Counted from the first letter of the stretch, positions 22,280 through 32,573 are shown. The stretch: DNA of 43,536 nt from Acidimicrobiales bacterium (GCA_035316325.1 DATHJB010000109.1:1-43536); one strand, 5' to 3'. Notes: generated from the letters alone by a model not told the origin. Program-made: numbers and translations.

Positions 22280-25200
22280 ATGCGGACACCGAAGCTGCCG
22301 GACCACCTCGAGCTGCTGCTGACCGACGAGCCCGTGCTCGACGTCTACTCCTTCGGCCCGTGGCGGGTGCCCGACGGCCTGTACGAGGAGATCGGGGCGC
22401 GGGCCGAGGCCCTGAACCGCGACCCCCGCGCCTCCGAGCTCGACGGCGAGCTACCGACCTTCTACCGGGACGAGACAACCGCCACCGGCGCCGACCTCTG
22501 GTGCCTGCTCGAGTACCTGCTCGGCCCCTCGGCGCTGCGGGCCGGCCCCCGCCGCGACGTGCAGACCGAGACGATGGCGAGCTTCCTCGGCCCGCCGCTG
22601 TCGATGATGCACGACCTGGTCGTCTGGTCGGTGTGGGGTGGCGCCATGCGGCCACCGGGCGAGTGGCTGCCCCAGGCCGCCGGTGACGACCCGGAGCGGC
22701 GGCGACTGAGCCTCGAGCTCACCCGCGCCACGCTCGACGTGTTCGCCGACCTGGAGCCGGTGGCGGCACGCATCCGGGCGACGCGGGCTCTGTACGACCG
22801 CTGGGAGGCCGACCTCGGGGCCGGCGGGAGCACCACCGCGGCGCCCTGGTACGAACTGACGACGCTCTGCGCCGAGGCCGCCGACGACGACATCCTGGCC
22901 GTGCTGCCCGAGCTGCACGGGCCGGTCGGCTACCTGGAGTGGGCGTGCTCGGGGCTGGCCGCAGCGCACGCGCGGCTCCTCGACGCCACCGGCCACGGCG
23001 ACCCCTTCCCGATGGCGCTCGCCAAGGTGCTGCTGCAGTGCGACCTGCGCCAGGTGCCCGGCGCGTTCGAGGTGGCCCTGACGCTGGAGGACTGCGAGAC
23101 GACCCAGGTGCACGCATTCGAGCTCGGCGACGACTTCTCCCTGGACAAGTGGCGGGCCGGGCTCCGGGGCTGGCTGATGCACGGCATGGTGGTCGGCGAG
23201 GTGGACGCCTGCCGCGCCTGGCTCGACATGGCGACGCGGGTGAGCGGCGCGGCGCGGGGCCTGCCCGGGAACCCCGTGAGCCACGTGAGCTTCCTGCCGG
23301 TCGGCCTGTTCCAGCACGATCTGCGCCAGCTCTTCCGGCCCCGCAGCAGGATCGTCAACCCGCTGGCCACCAGCCTCGGGCAACGCCATCAGGACGACGA
23401 CGTCGACGAGGAGCTCGACGACCGGCTCGTCGGGCAGCCGGAGCTGACGTCGGTCCTCCGGGAGGCCGGTGCCACCGCCTCGACCGCGCTCCGTCTGCTG
23501 ATCGCCGGGCCCGAGGCCACCGGACGGCACACCGCCGTCGACCTGCTCACCCGGGCGCTGGCGAACCGCGGGCTGGCCAACGGCTCGCGCTGGCTGTCCG
23601 ACCGGCTGTTCACCAACCTGAACAGCACCGACGCCGTGAGGGAGCTCCGCGCCACCGTCGTCGAATGCGTGCGGGGCGGGTACCTGCTGGTGGTCGACGG
23701 GCTCGACCGGCTGCTCGCCAACGACCGCTGCGGCACCGCGGTCGCCGAGGAGCTGCGGCACGCCCTGCGGCTCCACACCGACCTGTCGGCGGTGGCCGTG
23801 TGCCGGCCCGACGGCGACCTGCAGGTCTTCGAGGCGAGCCCGGCGCTGTTCGACCGCTTCACCGTCGCCCGCACCTACGACTTCACCGAGGACCACCTCT
23901 CCGAGCTGGTGCAGCGTGCGATCGCCCGCCGGGGCGCGCAGGTGACCGACGACGTGGCCGCGGCCGCGGGAGCGCTGCTGGCCGGCACCGCCGCGCACCG
24001 GAACCTCCGGGGCGTCCGGCTGGTCGACCACCTGGTCACGCTGGCCGTCACGGTCGCCGAGGCCCGGGACGCCCGTGACGCCACCGACGCCAGCGACGGC
24101 GCCTCCGTGCGGGTCACGCTGGCCGACCTGCCGACGCGCCTGTTCCCCGTGGGTGCGGCGGGCTCCGACCCCCACGCCGACCTGGACGACTGCGTCGGCA
24201 TCGAGTCGGTCAAGACCGAGATCCGCCTGCTGGTGTCCGAGGCCAAGGCCGCGATGCTGCGGCGGGACGCCGGGATGGCCGCGTCGGGCGTCCCCCGCCA
24301 CCTCGCCTTCACCGGTGAGTCGGGCACGGGCAAGACGATGGTCGCCCGCATCCTGGGCCGGATGCTCGCCGACCTCGGGCTGCTGTCGTCGGGCCACCTC
24401 GTGTCGGTCGACCGGTCCGACCTCGTGGGCGACGGGGGTGCCCGGGTGGGCCGCTGGCTCGAGCGGGCCGCCGGCGGCGTGCTGTGCATCGAGGACGCCC
24501 ACGACCTCACTCCGATCGGCGACGACGCCTGGCGCAACCGGGCCGCGCTGGGCGCGCTGGTCGCCGGCCTGGAAGCCCAGCCCCGCGACCTGGTCGTGGT
24601 GGTCACCGGGCCGGAGGCGGGGGTCAACGGCCTGCTCCAGACCGACGCCGAGCTGTCCGGCCGCTTCACCAACAAGGTGCGGTTCCCCACCCTGGCCGAC
24701 ACCGAGGTCGTCGACCTGTTCGCGGCCCGGGCCGCCGGGGCCGGCTTCACGCTCCAGGACGGGGTGACCGACACCGTGCGGGCGCTGCTGCAGGCGCAGG
24801 TGGGGCGGACCGCAGGCCGGGCGTCGCTGGCGCTCGACCTGCTGGACCGCACGATCGCGGCCCAAGCGCGGAGGATCCTGGCCGACGGCGTGGTCGACGA
24901 GGACGAGTCGCTGCACGAGCTGCTCGTCGGCGACGTCCCCGAGGAGCTGACCGCGTCGAGCGCGGTCGAGCTGTCGAGCGACCCGCTGACCGAGATCGAC
25001 CACCTGGTCGGCCTCGACACGGTGAAGCGGGAGATCCACCTGCTGGTCGCCGAGGCCAAGGCCGAGCGGCTGCGCCGCGACGCGGGCCTACCGGTCACCG
25101 CGCCCACCCGCCACCTGGTGTTCACCGGCAACCCCGGCACCGCCAAGACCACCGTGGCCCGACTGCTGGCGGCCGTCTACGCCAAGCTCGGGCTGCTGCG

Positions 25201-25822
25201 CTCGGGCCACCTGGTGGAGGTGTCGCCGTCGGACCTCATCGCCGAGTACCTCGGGCAGACCGCCCCGAAGGTGCGCGCCGCGGTGGGCCGGGCCCTGGGT
25301 GGGGTGCTGTTCGTGGACGAGGCGTACGCGCTCACGCCGCCGAAGAGCTACGACGACTACGGCGACGAGGCCGTGGCCGAGCTGCTCAAGCAGATGGAGG
25401 AGCACCGCGACGACCTGGTGGTGATCGTGGCCGGCTACTCGGGGCCGATGACGGCGTTCGTCGGCGCCAACCCCGGGCTGGAGTCGCGCTTCCCCAACAC
25501 GGTCCGCTTCCCCGACTACAGCGACGACGAGTTGGTCGCCATCTTCGAGCTGATGGCGTCGGAGGCGGGCTACGAGCTGGGCGGCGGGGCCACCGACGTG
25601 GTGCGGGCGCTGCTGAAGGCCGCGCCGCGGGACGAGTCGTTCGGCAACGGGCGGGTGATGCGCAACGTGCTCGACCGGGCGATCGCCGTGCAGGCGCAGC
25701 GCATCACGGCCCTGGCTGCGCCCGGCGGCGACGACGTCCGCACGCTGCTGGCCGACGACGTCCGGGCCGTCGCCACCACCGACCAGCAGCCGGCTGACCT
25801 GTCCGTCGGCCAGTACCTCTGA
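22280..25822 (+). CDS. Three-AAA+ domain ATPase (CbbX/SpoVK/EccA-like) with novel N-terminal region
   Basis: 1180 residues from ATG 22280 (ATG 22271 is possible). Residues 1-395 form a mostly helical region I do not recognise; clear EccA-type TPR repeats are not apparent. The first AAA+ (about 400-600) is degenerate: its P-loop reads GPEATGRHT with Lys replaced by Arg, and the Walker B region reads LLVVDGLDRLL. The second (about 635-880) has GESGTGKT near 680 but CIEDAHDL where DE is expected. The third (about 925-1160) is intact, with GNPGTAKT near 950, pore-type EYLGQT, FVDEAYALTP, and the arginine-finger region ESRFPNTVRF. The second and third begin alike (VGIESVKTEIRLLVSEAKA and VGLDTVKREIHLLVAEAKA), indicating internal duplication. 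The family remodels or threads proteins, for example RuBisCO activase CbbX and type VII secretion EccA. The substrate here is unknown. Confidence 0.9.
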   Translation: MRTPKLPDHLELLLTDEPVLDVYSFGPWRVPDGLYEEIGARAEALNRDPRASELDGELPTFYRDETTATGADLWCLLEYLLGPSALRAGPRRDVQTETMASFLGPPLSMMHDLVVWSVWGGAMRPPGEWLPQAAGDDPERRRLSLELTRATLDVFADLEPVAARIRATRALYDRWEADLGAGGSTTAAPWYELTTLCAEAADDDILAVLPELHGPVGYLEWACSGLAAAHARLLDATGHGDPFPMALAKVLLQCDLRQVPGAFEVALTLEDCETTQVHAFELGDDFSLDKWRAGLRGWLMHGMVVGEVDACRAWLDMATRVSGAARGLPGNPVSHVSFLPVGLFQHDLRQLFRPRSRIVNPLATSLGQRHQDDDVDEELDDRLVGQPELTSVLREAGATASTALRLLIAGPEATGRHTAVDLLTRALANRGLANGSRWLSDRLFTNLNSTDAVRELRATVVECVRGGYLLVVDGLDRLLANDRCGTAVAEELRHALRLHTDLSAVAVCRPDGDLQVFEASPALFDRFTVARTYDFTEDHLSELVQRAIARRGAQVTDDVAAAAGALLAGTAAHRNLRGVRLVDHLVTLAVTVAEARDARDATDASDGASVRVTLADLPTRLFPVGAAGSDPHADLDDCVGIESVKTEIRLLVSEAKAAMLRRDAGMAASGVPRHLAFTGESGTGKTMVARILGRMLADLGLLSSGHLVSVDRSDLVGDGGARVGRWLERAAGGVLCIEDAHDLTPIGDDAWRNRAALGALVAGLEAQPRDLVVVVTGPEAGVNGLLQTDAELSGRFTNKVRFPTLADTEVVDLFAARAAGAGFTLQDGVTDTVRALLQAQVGRTAGRASLALDLLDRTIAAQARRILADGVVDEDESLHELLVGDVPEELTASSAVELSSDPLTEIDHLVGLDTVKREIHLLVAEAKAERLRRDAGLPVTAPTRHLVFTGNPGTAKTTVARLLAAVYAKLGLLRSGHLVEVSPSDLIAEYLGQTAPKVRAAVGRALGGVLFVDEAYALTPPKSYDDYGDEAVAELLKQMEEHRDDLVVIVAGYSGPMTAFVGANPGLESRFPNTVRFPDYSDDELVAIFELMASEAGYELGGGATDVVRALLKAAPRDESFGNGRVMRNVLDRAIAVQAQRITALAAPGGDDVRTLLADDVRAVATTDQQPADLSVGQYL

Positions 25823-25850
25823 CGGTCACCTGCGGGGTCAGGGGCGGCGG

Positions 25851-26588
25851 CTACGTGGCGAAGTCGGGGCGGGCGGCGCGGGCCGACTCCGCGCGGCCCT
25901 TCGGCTCCTCCCACTCCTCCTGGCGGCCGAGCGGCGTGAGGTCGAGGAAGTAGTACGACCCGCCGGTCATCTCCAGGCCCCGCCCGTACTGCGAGTACGT
26001 GTGGAAGACCCGTCCGTCGACCGTCAGGAAGCAGCTGCGGCCGGGCGCCTCGAACGGCTGGTCACCGAAGGGCTGTCCCACCTCTTCCCATTCGGCAGCG
26101 GTGCGGTAGTTGTAGGTGCCCTGGCCCATCGACTCGTCGACGGTGACCCCGAAGTCGTAGTTGAAGTCGGTCCCGAACGACGAGTACCAGGGGATGTCCC
26201 AGCCCCGCTTGGCCTTCCAGCGCTCCAGCTTCTCCAGCGGCGCCCGCGACACCAGGGCGTAGCTGGTGTCCCGGGTGTGCAGGTGATCGAGGAACCCGGG
26301 CGACAGCTCGTCGGTGCCGGCGGTGCAGCTCATGCAGCCGTCCTCCCACGAGGGGTCGAACATGAAGTGGTAGAGGACGAGCTGCCGGCGGCCGTCGAAC
26401 ATGTCGGCCAGTCCCACCGGTCCGTCCGGGCCGGCGAACACGTAGTCCTTCTCGACCTCGACCATCGGCAGGTTGCGGCGCTCGACGCTGAGCGCGTCCC
26501 GGCGTCGGGTCAGCTCCTTCTCCTCGGTGAGCAGCTCGCGGCGCGCGGCCAACCACTCCTCACGGTAGGCGATCCTGGGAAGGCTCAT
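25851..26588 (-). CDS. DUF899 family thioredoxin-like protein
   Basis: 245 residues from ATG 26588, chosen because AGGAGAG stands about 8 bases upstream; a TTG eight codons earlier is less likely. Typical DUF899 blocks are present: EEWLAARRELLTEEKELTRR, then RNLPMVEVEKDYVF, LADMFDGRRQLVLYHFMFDP, the cysteine segment GCMSCTAGTDEL, the block YALVSRAPLEKLERWKAKRG, and the end region GGSYYFLDLTPLGRQEEW. The fold is thioredoxin-like; CMSC occupies the place of the redox-active pair. The physiological substrate is not established for the family. It lies 69 bases downstream of the VOC gene on the same strand and may share its transcript. Confidence 0.92.
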   Translation of the reverse strand: MSLPRIAYREEWLAARRELLTEEKELTRRRDALSVERRNLPMVEVEKDYVFAGPDGPVGLADMFDGRRQLVLYHFMFDPSWEDGCMSCTAGTDELSPGFLDHLHTRDTSYALVSRAPLEKLERWKAKRGWDIPWYSSFGTDFNYDFGVTVDESMGQGTYNYRTAAEWEEVGQPFGDQPFEAPGRSCFLTVDGRVFHTYSQYGRGLEMTGGSYYFLDLTPLGRQEEWEEPKGRAESARAARPDFAT

Positions 26589-26657
26589 GTCGTCTCTCTC
26601 CTGTTGGCCCAACGGAGGTACAGACTGCCCCGGGGCCCCGAACTCATCGCGTGCGGG

Positions 26658-27032
26658 TCAGGACCAGCCGGTGAAGCTCTTCGCCGCGATGCAGAACTCG
26701 TTGCCTTCGGGGTCGCGCAGCACGGTCCAGCGGTGGCCGGCTCCCGGCACCTCGTGCTCGCCGACGACGGTCGCGCCGAGCGCCACGAGCTCGTCGACAG
26801 CGAGGGGATCCGGTGTCGTCAGGTCGAGGTGGACGCGGTTCTTCGCCTGCTTCGACTCGGGCACCTTGTTGAAGTACCACGCCGGCTCCGCCCGGGCTCC
26901 GTCGGTGCCGCCGATCGAGGCCCACAGCTCGCTGCTCCCCTCGTCGAGCGGCCGACCGAGTGCGGCCGACCAGAAGCGCGCCACCGTCAGGACGTCGTCG
27001 CAGTCGAAGGCGATGTTGCCGAGTCTCAACAC
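26658..27032 (-). CDS. VOC (glyoxalase/bleomycin-resistance-like) family protein
   Basis: 124 residues from GTG 27032, supported by GAGGAGG upstream. A longer frame to 27074 lacks such a site. Paired beta-alpha-beta-beta-beta modules are visible: RLGNIAFDCDDVLTVARFWS, then ALGRPLDEGSSELWASIGG in the first half, and NRVHLDLTTPDPLAVDELVA with WTVLRDPEGNEFCIA in the second. The VHLDL and EGNEFCI positions are where metal ligands usually sit. The whole resembles the glyoxalase-like Glyoxalase_6 group of actinomycetes. The substrate cannot be inferred. Confidence 0.88.
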   Translation of the reverse strand: MLRLGNIAFDCDDVLTVARFWSAALGRPLDEGSSELWASIGGTDGARAEPAWYFNKVPESKQAKNRVHLDLTTPDPLAVDELVALGATVVGEHEVPGAGHRWTVLRDPEGNEFCIAAKSFTGWS

Positions 27033-27139
27033 CCTGGCTCCTCCTCGCTCCGCTGCCACAATCGTCGCACGCAACCGCCCGGTGTCCCGGCATCATTGAG
27101 GGCGACGCGACGACGGCGGGCGCGAGGCGGAGGTGTGGC

Positions 27140-28573
27140 ATGGACGATCCGGGGCTGCCGCTGAAACTGGGGCAACCGTGCTCGAACGGCGAGTGCGCGC
27201 CGGCGCCGCCGTCGGACGTGGTGGTCGAGGCGCTACGCCGGGCCCGCCGGCAGAGCGACGACAACGCCCGTCGCCTGGGCATGGACCGGCGCGACTTCCT
27301 CGTCTCCTCGATGGGGGCGGCCACGGCGCTGCTGGCGCTGGCGGCCTGCTCGTCGGACTCGGGCGGCGGCGACGGCGGCACCTACGACGTCCCCGAGGAG
27401 GCGACCGTCGACCCCGACGCCGCCCTCGAGGCCCTGGGCGACGACCGGCCGGTGATGGACGTCCAGACCCACCTCCTCGAGTACCCGGCCGGGCACGAGG
27501 GCGGCATCGGCGTGCTGTTCCCCTTCGGCGAGGAGTGCGGCGAGGCCGACCCGAACGACTGCTTCACCACCGAGCGCTGGATCGAGGAGCTGTTCGAGCG
27601 CAGCGACACCACCGTCGCCGTGCTCTCGGCCCTGTCCCCCCTGGGCGACCCCGACCCGCTGTCGGCGGAGGTGATGGCCCAGGCCCGCGACCGGGTCGAC
27701 GAGCTGTGCGGCGACGGGCGGGTGCTGGTGCAGGGCCACGCCTGGCCCAACGTCGGCCCGCTGGAAGCCGCCCTGGAGGCGATGCGGGCCGAGGCCGAGC
27801 GCTACCCGATCGTCGCCTGGAAGACCTACACCCACATCGGCGGCGAGCGCGGCTACCGGCTGACCGACGACATCGGCGAGGCCCTGCTCACCGAGATCGA
27901 GACCACCGGACCGCCGATCCTGTGCGTGCACAAGGGGCTGGTCTCCGGTGCCGGCCCGCCGCTCGGCGACCCCGAGCTGGCGTCGCCCGCCGACGTCGGT
28001 GGGGCCGCCGCGGCGCACCCCGACGTGACGCTCGTCGTCTACCACTCGGGTGCCGAGATGGAGGTGGTCGAGGGGCCCTACGACCCCGAGGGCGGGGGCG
28101 TCGACCGGCTGGTGAGGTCGCTGGACGACGCCGGGATCGACGCCGGCGGCAACGTCTACGCCGAGCTGGGCTGGACGTGGCGGTCGAAGATGGGCGACGT
28201 CGACGAGGCCGCCCACCTGCTGGGCAAGCTGCTCCTGGCCGTGGGCGAGGACCGGCTGCTGTGGGGCACCGACTCCATCTGGGCCGGCTCGCCCCAGGAC
28301 CAGATCCAGGCCTTCCGGTCGTTCCGGATCAGCGAGCGCTTCCAGGAGGAGTTCGGTTACCCGGCGCTCACCGACGAGGTGAAGCACAAGGTCCTGTGGC
28401 GCAACGCCGCCCGGCTCTACGGCGTCGACGTGTACCGGCAGCCGTGCAGCCCCGCCGAGGCCGAGGGCCTCCGCCGCGACCTGGGCCGACGCCGGGGCAA
28501 CCGCACCTACGGCCCCCGCACGGCGTCGGCGGCCCGCCGCTGGTTCGCCGCCGACCACCCCTGGCTCCACTGA
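27140..28573 (+). CDS. Exported amidohydrolase-2 family metal-dependent hydrolase (Tat lipoprotein)
   Basis: 477 residues, ATG preceded by GGAGG. The first 47 residues form a cytoplasmic-looking leader with a CSNGEC motif, then a twin-arginine signal (MDRRDFLVSSMGAATALLA) and a lipobox ending LAAC (Cys70). The core is an amidohydrolase-2 TIM barrel: VMDVQTHLLEY at the metal-binding start, AWKTYTHIGG, a central CVHKGL, VVYHSGAEME, and WGTDSIWAGSPQDQIQAFRS near the end. The combination of CSNGE leader, twin arginine and amidohydrolase recurs in actinobacteria to my knowledge, with no proven substrate. It is divergent from the VOC gene and ends at a bidirectional terminator. Confidence 0.87.
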   Translation: MDDPGLPLKLGQPCSNGECAPAPPSDVVVEALRRARRQSDDNARRLGMDRRDFLVSSMGAATALLALAACSSDSGGGDGGTYDVPEEATVDPDAALEALGDDRPVMDVQTHLLEYPAGHEGGIGVLFPFGEECGEADPNDCFTTERWIEELFERSDTTVAVLSALSPLGDPDPLSAEVMAQARDRVDELCGDGRVLVQGHAWPNVGPLEAALEAMRAEAERYPIVAWKTYTHIGGERGYRLTDDIGEALLTEIETTGPPILCVHKGLVSGAGPPLGDPELASPADVGGAAAAHPDVTLVVYHSGAEMEVVEGPYDPEGGGVDRLVRSLDDAGIDAGGNVYAELGWTWRSKMGDVDEAAHLLGKLLLAVGEDRLLWGTDSIWAGSPQDQIQAFRSFRISERFQEEFGYPALTDEVKHKVLWRNAARLYGVDVYRQPCSPAEAEGLRRDLGRRRGNRTYGPRTASAARRWFAADHPWLH

Positions 28574-28624
28574 CGAAATTGCGTGGCTGACGGCCGCTAT
28601 AGGGCCGCCAGCCACGCAATTTCG
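28574..28624. terminator. Bidirectional hairpin terminator between convergent genes
   Basis: The 22-base arms 28574-28595 and 28603-28624 pair with a single A/C mismatch around a 7-base loop. The outer end of each arm is CGAAATTGCGTGG or its complement. It starts directly after the amidohydrolase stop and lies 8 bases beyond the stop of the convergent oxidoreductase gene, so it can end both transcripts. Confidence 0.88.
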
Positions 28625-28632
28625 CTTGGTTG

Positions 28633-29643
<1,011 letters not shown>

Positions 29644-29706
29644 GACAGCTTTCTAGGCCACCGGACGAGATCGCGCTCGATCCGGTCGGCGGGCGAGACT
29701 GGCGGC

Positions 29707-31221
29707 GTGATCTCGTGGACCGAACATCTCCCGCCGGGCGTCGACCCCGGTGACGTGCGGCTGGGGGCCGGGTCGCTGGTGGCGGCCTGGCGGCGGCGCT
29801 GGGCCGACGACCCGGAGAAGGCCGTGCTGGTCGACCCGGCGGGCGGCACGTTGACCGCGGCGGCGCTGGACGAGCGCTCGGCGGTGGCGGCGGCGCGGCT
29901 CTCGGCCGCCGGGGTGGGGCCGGGCGACCGGGTGGTGCTCTCCGCGGGAGCGTCGTTCGACCACGTCGTCGCCTACGTCGGCGTGCTGCGGCTGGGGGCG
30001 GTGGCGCTGCCGCTCAACGGCGCCTACCGGGAGCCCGAGGTGGCCCACGTGGTGGGCGATGCGCAGGTGGCGGCGGCGGTGACCGACGTCGAGGAGCGGG
30101 GCCGGTGGATCACCGCGGCGGTACCGGGGGCGGTCGTCACGCCGCCCGACCTGAGCGGACTGCCCCCGGCGTCAGGGGCGACGCCCGGGACGCTCGACGC
30201 CGCCACCGGCGGCGATCCCGCGCTGCTGGCCTACACGTCGGGCACCACCGGGGCGCCCAAGGGGGCGCTGCTGAGCCACGCCAACCTGCTGGCCTCGGCG
30301 GAGGCCGTGGCCCTGGCCTGGCGCTGGAGCCCGGACGACCGCCTGGTCCTGGCGCTGCCGCTGTTCCACATGCACGGCCTCGGTGTCGGCCTCCACGGGA
30401 CGCTCACCACCGGCGCCACCGCCGTGCTGCACGACCGCTTCGACCCCGGCGCCGTCCTCGACTCGATCCAGGACGGCGCCAGCATGTTCTTCGGCGTGCC
30501 CACCATGTGGCACCGCCTCGCCGCCCACCCTGGCGCCGACGCCCTCGCTCGGCTGCGCCTCGGCGTGTCCGGCTCGGCGCCCCTGCCGCCCGACCTCCAC
30601 GCCGCCGTCGCCGACCTGGCCGGGCGCGCTCCCCTCGAGCGCTACGGCATGACCGAGACGGCGATGCTCGTCTCCAACCCCTACGACGGCGACCGGCGGG
30701 CCGGGTCGGTCGGCTTCCCGCTGCCGGGCGTCGAGGTGCGGCTCGCCGAGGCGAACGGGGAGATCGAGGTGCGCGGCCCCAACGTGTTCGCCGGCTACTG
30801 GCGGCGGCCCGACGCCACGGCCGAGTCGTTCAACGACGGCTGGTTCCGCACCGGTGACCTGGGCGAGGTCGACCCGGACGGCTACCTGCGCATCGTCGGT
30901 CGGGCCAAGGAGCTCATCATCAGCGGCGGGTTCAACGTGTACCCGCGGGAGGTGGAGGAGGTGCTGCGGGCGCACCCGGCCGTCGACGACGCCGCCGTGG
31001 TGGGCGCCCCGGACCCCGAGTGGGGCGAGCGGGTGTGCGCCTTCGTCGTGCTCGCCGACGGCAACGGCGACGGCGACGACCTGACCGACGCGGCCCTCGT
31101 CGCCTGGTGCGACGAACGGCTCGCGTCCTACAAGCGCCCCCGCCGCTGGGAGCGGATCGACGAGGTGCCCCGCAACGCCCTCGGCAAGGTCGTCCGCCAC
31201 GTGCTCACCGAACGGCTGTAG
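29707..31221 (+). CDS. Acyl-CoA synthetase (ANL superfamily, MatB/fatty-acyl type)
   Basis: 504 residues from GTG 29707. The open frame extends upstream, but the homology starts here. The AMP-binding P-loop is YTSGTTGAPKGALLSHANL; LALPLFHMHGLGVGLHGTL follows, then YGMTETAMLVSNPYDGDRRA, the hinge WFRTGDLGEVDPDGYLRIVG, GRAKELIISGGFNVYPREVE, and the catalytic lysine region VPRNALGKVVRH. It forms an acyl-adenylate and then a CoA thioester. The size and the HMHGL segment suggest malonyl-CoA synthetase (MatB) or a medium-chain enzyme, but I cannot fix the substrate. Its last 17 bases overlap the convergent MFS gene. Confidence 0.9.
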   Translation: MISWTEHLPPGVDPGDVRLGAGSLVAAWRRRWADDPEKAVLVDPAGGTLTAAALDERSAVAAARLSAAGVGPGDRVVLSAGASFDHVVAYVGVLRLGAVALPLNGAYREPEVAHVVGDAQVAAAVTDVEERGRWITAAVPGAVVTPPDLSGLPPASGATPGTLDAATGGDPALLAYTSGTTGAPKGALLSHANLLASAEAVALAWRWSPDDRLVLALPLFHMHGLGVGLHGTLTTGATAVLHDRFDPGAVLDSIQDGASMFFGVPTMWHRLAAHPGADALARLRLGVSGSAPLPPDLHAAVADLAGRAPLERYGMTETAMLVSNPYDGDRRAGSVGFPLPGVEVRLAEANGEIEVRGPNVFAGYWRRPDATAESFNDGWFRTGDLGEVDPDGYLRIVGRAKELIISGGFNVYPREVEEVLRAHPAVDDAAVVGAPDPEWGERVCAFVVLADGNGDGDDLTDAALVAWCDERLASYKRPRRWERIDEVPRNALGKVVRHVLTERL

Positions 31222-32518
31222 CGGGGGCAGCCGCCCATCCGGCGCACGCCAGCGGTCGGTCGGCGTGGACGCCGGACGCGCCCTGCACCGACAGCGACAG
31301 CCGCACCAGCAGAACACCGGCCACGGCCGTCGCCGCGACGATCATCCAGCCCGCCGCGTAGACACCCACCTGCTTGCTCACGTACCCGAAGAGCAGGGCG
31401 AACGGCAGGAAGGCGATCCAGCTGAACATGCCGACCCCGGACGCCACACCGGAGCGGATGGCCGACGGCACCGCGTCGTGCAGGCGGGCGGTCAGCAGGA
31501 TGCCGAGCATCAGCGCGAGCACCGCCAGCACCAGCTGGGCCGCGGTCACCACGACCGCGTCGCGCACGGTCGCCATCACCACGCTGCTGCCGAGCATCGC
31601 CGCCACCACGGCCCCCATCCCCCGGGGATCGCCGAGGCGCAGCCGCCCCGCCAGCAGCCCGGCCAGGCCGAACGACGACATCAGGCCGGCCCACTGGGGG
31701 CCGAAGAGCACCGCCGGCGCCGCCAGCGCCACCAGCCACAGCGGCCCGAACTCGAACACCACGTTCACCAGCAGCGACGTCAGCACCATCACCCCGACGA
31801 GCGGCAGCAGGCAGCCCCGCTGCGTCACGGCCCGGTAGGTGGTGGCGACGTGGGTGCGCAGCGACGTGCGCTCCGCGGCCTCGTGCAGGTGGGGCTCCCG
31901 GAACGCCAGCAGCGCCACGGCGGACGCCACCAGGAACGGCACGGTGAGGAAGTAGGTGAGCCGCGGGCTGGTGACCGCCGCCAGCCACCCGCCCAGCAGG
32001 GCGCTGCTGACCAGGCCGGCGCTCTCGATCATCCGGATCCGGCCGATGCGCCGCTCGAAGGCGTCGCCGCTACCGGTCTCCTCCAGCACGGTGTCGTAGA
32101 CGACGGCGTCGACCGTGCCGGACTGCAGCGCGAAGTACGCGCCCAGGAACATGGCGCCCACGGTGTAGGTGGTCACGCTGTGGCTGAGCCCGCCGATCGT
32201 CGCGCTGGCCAGCAGGGCGAGGATCCCCAGCAGCAGGACACCGCGGCGGCTCCAGCGGTCGGCGAGGATGCCCGAGGGGACCTCGATCAGCGGCACGACC
32301 GCGGCGTAGGCCGCCGCCATGACCCCCACGCTGGCCGGGTCGAAGCCGATCTCGTTCATGAACAGCTTCTCGACCGGCACCCACAGGCCGACGCTCTGGA
32401 GCAGCACCGCGGCGTGCAGCGGGAGGAGGCGGCGCACCAGGCGGCTCGTGGCCGACGGAGCGGGCGGGATCGGGGTCGCCGGGCTGACGGTCGGGGCGAG
32501 GGCCGTGGTGGTGCTCAT
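31205..32518 (-). CDS. Major facilitator superfamily transporter
   Basis: 437 residues with twelve expected membrane segments, such as VGVMAAAYAAVVPLIEVPSG, VLLLGILALLASATIGGLS and MFSWIAFLPFALLFGYVSKQ. The cytoplasmic loop between helices 2 and 3 carries the MFS signature in the form GILADRWSRRGVLL, and a second charged loop is seen at RRIGRIRMIESAGL. The N-terminal 25 residues are Pro/Ala/Thr-rich and cytoplasmic. Substrate unknown; drug or metabolite efflux is typical. It is divergent from the ECF sigma gene (56 bases between starts) and overlaps the acyl-CoA synthetase gene end to end. Confidence 0.92.
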   Translation of the reverse strand: MSTTTALAPTVSPATPIPPAPSATSRLVRRLLPLHAAVLLQSVGLWVPVEKLFMNEIGFDPASVGVMAAAYAAVVPLIEVPSGILADRWSRRGVLLLGILALLASATIGGLSHSVTTYTVGAMFLGAYFALQSGTVDAVVYDTVLEETGSGDAFERRIGRIRMIESAGLVSSALLGGWLAAVTSPRLTYFLTVPFLVASAVALLAFREPHLHEAAERTSLRTHVATTYRAVTQRGCLLPLVGVMVLTSLLVNVVFEFGPLWLVALAAPAVLFGPQWAGLMSSFGLAGLLAGRLRLGDPRGMGAVVAAMLGSSVVMATVRDAVVVTAAQLVLAVLALMLGILLTARLHDAVPSAIRSGVASGVGMFSWIAFLPFALLFGYVSKQVGVYAAGWMIVAATAVAGVLLVRLSLSVQGASGVHADRPLACAGWAAAPATAVR

Positions 32519-32573
32519 GTGGGAACAGTCCCGGCGAGGGCCCGAGCGTTACAGCTGCGATGATGACCGGGAG

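Noticed and set aside
22451-25039. 862-codon minus-strand open frame
   Set aside because: It is the shadow of the triple-AAA+ gene, whose P-loops and Walker motifs are on the plus strand.
32522-32550. GGAAC ... CGTT resembling an autoregulated ECF promoter before the sigma gene
   Set aside because: The spacing is 20 bases, longer than the usual 16-17 for ECF promoters. The same GGAACAGT occurs before the DUF4032 gene without a -10 partner.
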